29,566 nucleotides of DNA, taken from SIG452 sp045540295. GTDB taxonomy: Bacteria > Bacillota > Clostridia > UMGS1840. The position numbers and the translations under genes are program-made. The first letter of the stretch is position 1; each line of letters starts with the position of its first letter. Shown here piece after piece: positions 23,927-29,566 of this stretch. The notes under the pieces are model-generated. The model was not told where the DNA came from, searched no databases, and worked only from the letters and a program-made list of their open reading frames with translations. The stretch is from the NCBI GenBank assembly GCA_045540295.1, contig JAZQGY010000008.1, forward strand, positions 1-29,566, written 5' to 3'.

Positions 23927-24814
23927 ATGGCAAATACCAGAAGGATTAAGTTTATTACCGACTCTGCCGGCGACTTACCGAAGGAATTTATCAAAGAAAA
24001 GAACATTGACATCCTGGCTTTTCACGTATATTTAAAGCATCATGACGGAAAAATTGACGAATACAGCGACAGCATAGACATTACCCCCGACGAAGTTTTC
24101 CAGTTTATGAAGGAAAACAAGGGGCAGGTTTCCACCTCTCAGGTGACCGTTTTTGAAATGGAAGAATATTTTCGCTCCTTAGCGGAAAAAAATGAATATG
24201 ACACCTATATTTTCCCCTGTATTTCTTCTGTGGGAAGCCCCACCTACAATAACGTGCATATGGCCTTAAAAAACCTAAAAGCCGAGGGCATTGAACTGGA
24301 CGTACGTATGGTGGACTCTATGTACTATTCCGTATGCTACTATTACGCCTTAAAAGAGGGTGTTCTAGCCTATGAAAGAGGCGCTGACGTGGATGAAATC
24401 ATCCGCATTATGGACGAATGTTGTAAATCCACCGGCGTTTTCTTAGTAAACGATACCTTAGAGTATTTAAAACGAGGCGGCAGAATCACCGGTATGAGCG
24501 CGGCACTTGGCACTATGCTGGATATTAAGCCTGTTCTCACCGTACAGGAAGGCTTAGTCGGTGCACACGAGAAAATTCGCGGCATCAAAAAGGCAATGCA
24601 CCGCATTATTGATTTGGTAAAAGAAGCAACCAAAGACGGTACCTACCGTTATATGCTTTTATATTCCACCAAAGCAGATTACTATAACGATTTTGCAAAA
24701 TTAACCAGAGAAACCTTCTCCGATGCCGAAATCAACGAGCACCAGGTGGGATGTACTATAGGGATTCATATCGGACCGGGGTTAGTAGGCCTTATGTTCC
24801 AAAAATTACCCTAA
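23927..24814 (+). CDS. DegV family fatty-acid-binding protein
   Basis: DegV (FakB-like) proteins hold a fatty acid in a closed pocket and, with the kinase FakA, present it for phosphorylation and membrane lipid synthesis; other members have unknown partners. The 295 residues show ITDSAGDLP (near 10-18), the lipid-head contact STSQVT (near 69-74), VNDTLEYLKRGGRITG and LDIKPVLTV in the centre, and the C-terminal IHIGPGLVGL. Length and order match the family. AAGGGA precedes the ATG. Last gene of the ppk2-S4-degV operon; its TAA stop is the first three bases of the left arm of palindromic repeat copy B. No FakA gene is in the window. Confidence 0.92.
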   Translation: MANTRRIKFITDSAGDLPKEFIKEKNIDILAFHVYLKHHDGKIDEYSDSIDITPDEVFQFMKENKGQVSTSQVTVFEMEEYFRSLAEKNEYDTYIFPCISSVGSPTYNNVHMALKNLKAEGIELDVRMVDSMYYSVCYYYALKEGVLAYERGADVDEIIRIMDECCKSTGVFLVNDTLEYLKRGGRITGMSAALGTMLDIKPVLTVQEGLVGAHEKIRGIKKAMHRIIDLVKEATKDGTYRYMLLYSTKADYYNDFAKLTRETFSDAEINEHQVGCTIGIHIGPGLVGLMFQKLP

Positions 24815-24930
24815 AATGGATAAAATTGCCCAGAATCCCCGAATCAAACCGCTCGGCGTACACTCGGTACGCCTTCGGGTAATCCCTACGGGTTTGATTC
24901 GCTAATTCTGAACAATTTTCTCTCATTTTA
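24812..24930 (+). repeat. Branched palindromic repeat, copy B, with long outer arms
   Basis: The core 24840-24901 has perfect outer arms CGAATCAAACC/GGTTTGATTCG, the inner stem GGCGTAC/GTACGCC (24855-24873, loop ACTCG) and a CCC-TAC-GGG hairpin. Pairing resumes outside: AAAATTG..CAGAAT with ATTCTG..CAATTTT, then TAAAATG with CATTTTA, giving a fold of about 119 nt. It starts in the degV stop codon and may act as its transcript end. Confidence 0.75.
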
Positions 24931-25187
24931 ATCATAGTAGAAAGAGAATGCAAAAAACAAACTTCACCTCTCGCTGTACCGTTATGCTGTATGCGAATAC
25001 TACAGCTTCTAGTTCCCCTGATGGGCTCAGTTTGTCCGTTCTGCATCTGTTTCTCCCATGCTAATCAACCAAATTATCATGCATCCGAAGGATGCCACCG
25101 AAATGATTTACGATTCATTCTTCACGAACAACAAGGGCAATCGGCAATGCCGGTAGCCCTTATTATATCGGGAAAGGAGGTGCCGAC
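24931..25187. other. Leader region upstream of uvrB
   Basis: After repeat copy B this stretch has no convincing gene, tRNA or promoter. It holds a small hairpin GCATCC-GAA-GGATGC (25081-25095) and a longer one, AAGGGC..CGGC-AAT-GCCG..GCCCTT (25133-25161), ending 10 bp before the uvrB ribosome binding site. No clear LexA box was recognised, although uvrB is often SOS-controlled. Confidence 0.5.
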
Positions 25188-27164
25188 TTGATTCACAAGC
25201 CTTTTAAAATTGCATCCCATATGAAACCGAAGGGAGACCAACCCCAAGCCATCCAAAAATTAAGCGAAGGAATCCTTCGGAACGACAAATATCAGACCTT
25301 ACTGGGGGTAACAGGCTCGGGAAAAACCTTCACCATTGCCAATGTGATTGAAAAGGTGCAAAAGCCAACCCTGATTTTAGCCCACAACAAGACCTTAGCC
25401 GCACAGCTTTGCAGTGAATTTAAAGAGTTCTTCCCCGACAATGCGGTGGAATTCTTCGTTTCCTACTACGATTACTATCAACCGGAAGCCTATCTGCCCG
25501 GCACCGATACCTTCATTGAAAAGGATTCCCAAATTAACGACGAAATTGACAAGCTCCGTCACGCGGCAACTACTGCCCTGTTTGAACGCTCGGATGTCAT
25601 CATTGTGGCATCGGTTTCCTGTATCTACGGGTTAGGTGACCCGGAAGATTACACCGATTTATGTGTGTCTCTTCGGGTTGGTATGGAAAAAGACCGTGAC
25701 GAAATCTTAAAAAAACTGATTGAAATTCAATATGAACGAAATCACATCGACTTTCACCGTGGCTGTTTTCGGGTGAATGGCGATACCTTGGATATTTTCC
25801 CCTCAAACTCCAACGAGATGGTCCTTCGGGTGGAATTTTTCGGAGATGAAGTGGACCGTTTAACTGAAATTAACCCCATAACAGGCGAAATTATCGGAGA
25901 GAGGGAACATATCTTCGTATTCCCTGCCTCTCACTATGCCACCTCCAATGATAAAATGAAACGTGCCATCAAAACCATTGAGGAGGAATTGGCAGAAAGA
26001 ATTGAATACTTTGACAAGCGAGAAAAATGGATTGAAAAACAGCGCATTACAGAGCGCACCAACTACGATCTGGAAATGATGGCGGAAATCGGCTTTTGTA
26101 AGGGCATTGAAAACTATTCCCGTCATATCAGCGGTCGGGAACCGGGCAGCGCACCGTATACCTTACTCGATTATTTTCCCGACGATTTTCTGTTGGTGAT
26201 AGACGAATCCCATGTGACCATCCCTCAGGTAAGAGGTATGTATGCCGGAGACAGAGCCAGAAAAACCTCCTTGGTGGATTACGGTTTTCGTCTTCCCTCA
26301 GCTTTTGATAACCGTCCCCTAAACTTTGACGAATTTATCCAAAGAATCAATCAGGCGGTCTTTGTGTCCGCCACTCCTGCCGACTACGAACGGGAACACT
26401 CCACTCAGATTGTGGAACAGGTGATTCGTCCCACAGGACTGTTAGATCCCGAAATTTTCGTGAAACCCACCACGGGGCAAATTGACGATTTGTTATCCGA
26501 AATTAATCATCGCACCGCTAAAAATGAGCGTGTACTAGTCACCACCCTAACCAAACGAATGGCAGAAGATTTAACCGATTATTTCACCGAAGCAGGTGTC
26601 CGTGTACGGTATCTGCATTCGGATATAGACACCATGGAGCGTATGGAGATTATCCGTGATTTACGCTTAGGTGAATTTGACGTACTGGTAGGGATTAACT
26701 TGCTTCGTGAAGGGCTGGACTTACCCGAAGTGTCCTTAGTTGCCATTTTAGATGCCGACAAGGAAGGGTTTCTGCGAAGTGAAACCTCCCTCATTCAGAC
26801 CATCGGACGTGCCGCAAGAAATGCAGAAGGCACCGTTATTATGTATGCGGATGTGCTGACCGAATCCATGGAAAACGCTATCCGTGAGACCAATCGCCGT
26901 CGGGAAATTCAGAAAAACTATAACGAAGAACACGGCATCGTGCCGGTAACCATTAAAAAGAATGTTCTTGCAGTGATTGAAGCCACCAAAAAAGCCGAAA
27001 TGCCTTCCAAAAATAACAAAAAGAATAAAAATATACGTTTGGATGACGGTTGGCTGGAAACGGAAATTCTCCGCTTAACCGAAGAAATGAACAAAGCTGC
27101 GAAAAATCTTGATTTTGAAAAGGCGGCAGAAATCCGCGATAAGATAAAAGCCTATCAAAATTAA
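25188..27164 (+). CDS. uvrB: UvrABC excinuclease subunit B
   Basis: UvrB is the damage-verifying helicase of nucleotide excision repair; UvrA loads it and it recruits UvrC. The 658 residues show Walker A GVTGSGKT (40-47), the beta-hairpin that clamps DNA YYDYYQPEAYLP (93-104), DESH (near 339), the helicase blocks GINLLREGLDLPEV and QTIGRAARN, and a C-terminal UVR motif for UvrC (about 620-655, NLDFEKAAEIRDKI). The start is TTG, supported by AAAGGAGGTG 5 bases upstream. It is followed by uvrA in the same direction, with a 447-bp gap full of palindromic repeats. Confidence 0.98.
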   Translation: MIHKPFKIASHMKPKGDQPQAIQKLSEGILRNDKYQTLLGVTGSGKTFTIANVIEKVQKPTLILAHNKTLAAQLCSEFKEFFPDNAVEFFVSYYDYYQPEAYLPGTDTFIEKDSQINDEIDKLRHAATTALFERSDVIIVASVSCIYGLGDPEDYTDLCVSLRVGMEKDRDEILKKLIEIQYERNHIDFHRGCFRVNGDTLDIFPSNSNEMVLRVEFFGDEVDRLTEINPITGEIIGEREHIFVFPASHYATSNDKMKRAIKTIEEELAERIEYFDKREKWIEKQRITERTNYDLEMMAEIGFCKGIENYSRHISGREPGSAPYTLLDYFPDDFLLVIDESHVTIPQVRGMYAGDRARKTSLVDYGFRLPSAFDNRPLNFDEFIQRINQAVFVSATPADYEREHSTQIVEQVIRPTGLLDPEIFVKPTTGQIDDLLSEINHRTAKNERVLVTTLTKRMAEDLTDYFTEAGVRVRYLHSDIDTMERMEIIRDLRLGEFDVLVGINLLREGLDLPEVSLVAILDADKEGFLRSETSLIQTIGRAARNAEGTVIMYADVLTESMENAIRETNRRREIQKNYNEEHGIVPVTIKKNVLAVIEATKKAEMPSKNNKKNKNIRLDDGWLETEILRLTEEMNKAAKNLDFEKAAEIRDKIKAYQN

Positions 27165-27172
27165 AATGATGT

Positions 27173-27209
27173 GTTCATTTTTTTCTTTGACAGCAAAGAA
27201 AAAACGAAC
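27173..27209. repeat. T-rich/A-rich hairpin directly after uvrB
   Basis: GTTC, a T-run and CTTTG (27173-27189) pair with CAAAG, an A-run and GAAC (27194-27209) over an ACAG loop, with one mismatch or bulge. The shape recalls a dispersed clostridial repeat, from general familiarity only. It may also serve as the uvrB transcript end. Confidence 0.55.
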
Positions 27210-27342
27210 CAAAAAAAGAAACTGCCGCCAAGTATTTCCGCAATCACCAACCACCGTCTTCCTGCAACGATATTCAATTGCGTAAATAACGGCGGTGGAT
27301 TTTAGAAACGTCGTTTGATGACAAATCATACCCATAAACTAA

Positions 27343-27465
27343 GACGCAGATAAAACGATGCAAAATGAAGAAATCGAATCAAGGCAACGCCTTGACAGGC
27401 CCGACGGCGTACCGTGTGTACGCCGAGCGACGAGGTTCATCCATTAGGCGCAAATTCAACAAATC
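27343..27465 (-). repeat. Branched palindromic repeat, copy C
   Basis: The core 27376-27438 keeps the inner stem GGCGTAC/GTACGCC (27406-27424, loop CGTGT), but the outer stem no longer pairs well and a local hairpin CAAGGC-AAC-GCCTTG replaces the CCC/GGG hairpin. The flank 27343-27375 matches copy D at 29 of 33 positions, so C and D arose as a direct duplication about 139 bp apart. Confidence 0.7.
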
Positions 27466-27481
27466 TATTACCTATTTTTAG

Positions 27482-27596
27482 GATGCAGATAAATTGATGT
27501 AAAATGAAGAAATCTCACCCGAAGGGGTCATCCGAAGGCGTACCCGTGTGTACGCCGAGCGATGAGATTCATTTATTTTGCGCAATTTATCAAATC
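27482..27596 (-). repeat. Branched palindromic repeat, copy D, with long outer arms
   Basis: Outermost arms GATAAATTG/CAATTTATC pair perfectly (27488-27496 with 27583-27591). Inside are AATCTCA/TGAGATT, ACCC-GAAG-GGGT and the inner stem GGCGTAC/GTACGCC (27537-27556, loop CCGTGT). It ends 16 bp before the uvrA ATG, so it must lie in or beside the uvrA leader. Copies C and D, hairpin 27173-27209 and unassigned sequence fill the 447-bp gap 27165-27611. Confidence 0.75.
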
Positions 27597-27611
27597 CCAA
27601 GAGGAATTACT

Positions 27612-29566
27612 ATGAGAGATAATATTTATGTAAAGGGAGCAAAAGAGCACAACCTTAAGAATATTGACTTAAAAATCCCACGTGATAAGCTGGTAGTTTT
27701 CACGGGAGTATCGGGGTCGGGGAAATCGTCCCTGGCTTTTGATACGATTTATGCGGAAGGGCAAAGACGGTATGTGGAGTCCCTTTCGTCCTATGCCCGT
27801 ATGTTTTTGGGACAGATGGATAAGCCTCAGGCAGACCTGATTGAAGGGCTGTCTCCTGCCATTTCCATTGACCAGAAAACCACCTCAAAAAACCCCCGCT
27901 CCACCGTGGGAACCGTAACTGAAATTTACGACTATTTACGACTGTTATATGCCAGAATCGGGATTCCCCATTGCCCCAAGTGCGGCAAGGAAATCCATAA
28001 ACAGACCATTGACCAGATTGTGGACAGAATCTTAAAGCTCCCCGAAAAAACTAAAATTGTCATTTTAGCACCCATCGTCCGCGGTAAAAAAGGGGAACAT
28101 CAAAAGGTTCTGGAAAAAGCCAAGAAAAGTGGCTTTATCCGTGTGAGAGTAGACGGCAATCAATACGATTTATCCGAGGAAATCAAACTGGATAAAAATA
28201 TTAAGCATACCGTAGAAATCGTGGTGGACCGTATGGCGGTGAAGGAAGACATCCGTTCCCGCTTAACCGATTCTTTGGAAACTGCTGTAGGCTTAACTGA
28301 CGGTTTGGTAACCTTATTGGAGCACGATTCCGGCAAAGAAAACACCTATAGCTTAAACTATGCCTGCCCTGACTGCGACATTTCCATGGAGGAGCTTTCT
28401 CCCCGTGCCTTTTCCTTTAACAATCCCTTCGGTGCCTGCCCCGAATGTGGGGGGATTGGCCACCTAATGAAGATTGACCCTGCCTTAGTGGTAGACCCCG
28501 AAAAGTCCATTGTGGACGGTGCCCTTCGGGGAAGCGGTTGGTATTCTGCCGATAAATCCGACAGCATTGCCTATAATTTATTGGTGGCACTCTGCGAACA
28601 TTACGGTTATTCCATGACCAAACCTATCGGCAAGCAGGACCCCGAATTTCTACAGCTGTTGCTCTATGGAAACGGTGGCGAAAAACTGAAAATTGACTAC
28701 CGTCGCCGCAGCTCTACGGGGACTTATTACAGTGACTTTGAAGGTATTGTCAACAATATGGAGCGTCGCTATAAGGAAACCTCGTCCTCCTGGGCAAGAG
28801 CAGAAATTGAGTCCTTTATGAGCCAAAAGCCCTGTCATGTTTGCATGGGTGCAAGACTTAAAAAGGAAAGTTTGGGCGTAACCGTTGGTGGTATCAACAT
28901 TTTTGAGCTTTGCCAAAAGCCCGTAAAAGAACTTGTTTTGTTCTTCGATGATCTTACTTTAAGCGAGAAGGAAAAGAATATAGCAGAGCGTTTGTTAAAA
29001 GAAATCAAGGAACGGCTTGGCTTTTTGGATAAGGTAGGTCTTAACTACCTGACCCTGTCCCGCTCTGCTGGCTCCTTATCCGGCGGAGAAGCACAGCGAA
29101 TCCGCTTGGCAACTCAGATTGGCTCCTATCTGATGGGTGTGCTGTATATTTTGGATGAACCCTCCATCGGTTTACACCAGCGAGACAATGATAAACTGCT
29201 GGGTACGCTGCGAAACCTGCGTGATTTGGGCAATACCCTGATTGTGGTGGAGCATGACGAGGATACCATGCGTGCGGCAGACTATATCGTAGATGTAGGC
29301 CCCGGTGCAGGCAGCCGCGGCGGTGAAATCGTGGCAAGCGGCACTTTGGAAGACATCATTGCGGAGCCACGCTCCATTACAGGTCAGTATTTGTCAGGGG
29401 TAAAGAAGATTCCCGTCCCCTCTGCCAGACGTGGAGGTAACGGAAGTTACCTGACGGTGCGAGGCGCAAAGGAGAATAACCTGAAAGATATTGATGTTTC
29501 CATTCCGCTGGGTACTTTGACCTGCGTCACCGGTGTGTCCGGCTCGGGAAAATCCAGTCTGGTGGG
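27612..29566 (+). CDS. uvrA: UvrABC excinuclease subunit A (partial, 3' end outside window)
   Basis: UvrA is the dimeric ABC-type ATPase that finds DNA lesions and delivers UvrB. 651 codons are present of about 940 expected. Visible are the first Walker A GVSGSGKSS (32-40), zinc-binding pairs including CPKCG (near 119), CPDC and CPECGG (the latter before GIGHLM), CHVCMGARL, the first-half signature LSGGEAQRIRLA and Walker B YILDEPSIGLHQ, then the second Walker A GVSGSGKSS at the very edge. The ATG at 27612 has AGAGGA 7 bases upstream. It follows uvrB, the common uvrBA order, but with repeats rather than tight spacing between them. Confidence 0.97.
   Translation, partial: MRDNIYVKGAKEHNLKNIDLKIPRDKLVVFTGVSGSGKSSLAFDTIYAEGQRRYVESLSSYARMFLGQMDKPQADLIEGLSPAISIDQKTTSKNPRSTVGTVTEIYDYLRLLYARIGIPHCPKCGKEIHKQTIDQIVDRILKLPEKTKIVILAPIVRGKKGEHQKVLEKAKKSGFIRVRVDGNQYDLSEEIKLDKNIKHTVEIVVDRMAVKEDIRSRLTDSLETAVGLTDGLVTLLEHDSGKENTYSLNYACPDCDISMEELSPRAFSFNNPFGACPECGGIGHLMKIDPALVVDPEKSIVDGALRGSGWYSADKSDSIAYNLLVALCEHYGYSMTKPIGKQDPEFLQLLLYGNGGEKLKIDYRRRSSTGTYYSDFEGIVNNMERRYKETSSSWARAEIESFMSQKPCHVCMGARLKKESLGVTVGGINIFELCQKPVKELVLFFDDLTLSEKEKNIAERLLKEIKERLGFLDKVGLNYLTLSRSAGSLSGGEAQRIRLATQIGSYLMGVLYILDEPSIGLHQRDNDKLLGTLRNLRDLGNTLIVVEHDEDTMRAADYIVDVGPGAGSRGGEIVASGTLEDIIAEPRSITGQYLSGVKKIPVPSARRGGNGSYLTVRGAKENNLKDIDVSIPLGTLTCVTGVSGSGKSSLV

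Noticed and set aside
24792..25046. 84-codon minus-strand frame between degV and uvrB
   Set aside because: It is built from the palindromic repeat and its flank, has no ribosome binding site and resembles no protein family.
24931..25130. Possible tRNA gene upstream of uvrB
   Set aside because: Neither strand offers a T-loop GTTCGA-type box with a matching acceptor stem.

Overview
The window reads as chromosomal DNA of an anaerobic, Gram-positive Clostridia-type bacterium (Bacillota), probably an uncultured gut-type lineage; that placement is inference. The supports are a type III glutamine synthetase, ammonia-dependent AsnA beside GlnRS, a B12-dependent ribonucleotide reductase, an undecaprenol/diacylglycerol kinase of the Gram-positive type, DegV and two-domain polyP:AMP phosphotransferase families, strong AGGAGG-type ribosome binding sites, TTG/GTG starts, TTGACA/TATAAT promoters, and intergenic spaces rich in small palindromic repeats. 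No plasmid, prophage, transposase, CRISPR, tRNA or rRNA gene was found. There are 22 protein genes, two of them cut by the window ends.

Left block (minus strand, 1-8343): the N-terminal part of a secreted protein with about 153-residue repeats, then glnN, asnA, glnS and gltX in the same direction. Together these make glutamine and asparagine from ammonia and charge tRNA-Gln and tRNA-Glu, so the block looks like an amide-nitrogen/Glx cluster. gltX has a clear promoter; a 326-bp gap with a composite repeat separates it from glnS.

Middle block (8344-18187): nrdJ diverges from gltX and has two NrdR-type boxes with 32-bp start-to-start spacing laid over its promoter, plus a terminator-like hairpin in its leader. 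dgkA and copA follow on the plus strand. An acetyltransferase and a HAD phosphatase form a minus-strand pair; a small four-helix membrane protein diverges from them. rplM-rpsI form the usual L13-S9 operon with a near-perfect promoter. A PfkB-family sugar kinase lies upstream of it on the same strand.

Right block (plus strand, 18373-29566): a membrane-anchored or secreted GH26-like glycoside hydrolase, an aspartate aminotransferase, a small four-helix-bundle (S23/IVP family) protein, a ppk2-S4-degV operon, then uvrB and uvrA (partial), the nucleotide excision repair pair.

The two signals least explained by ordinary genes are: (1) the four-helix-bundle gene, bracketed on both sides by arrays of unrelated little hairpins separated by the heptamer TCGATAT, with the heptamer orientation mirrored across the gene; and (2) a four-copy family of branched palindromes (near 13.8, 24.9, 27.4 and 27.5 kb) that keep an identical GGCGTAC/GTACGCC inner stem while the outer stem changes sequence yet stays paired.
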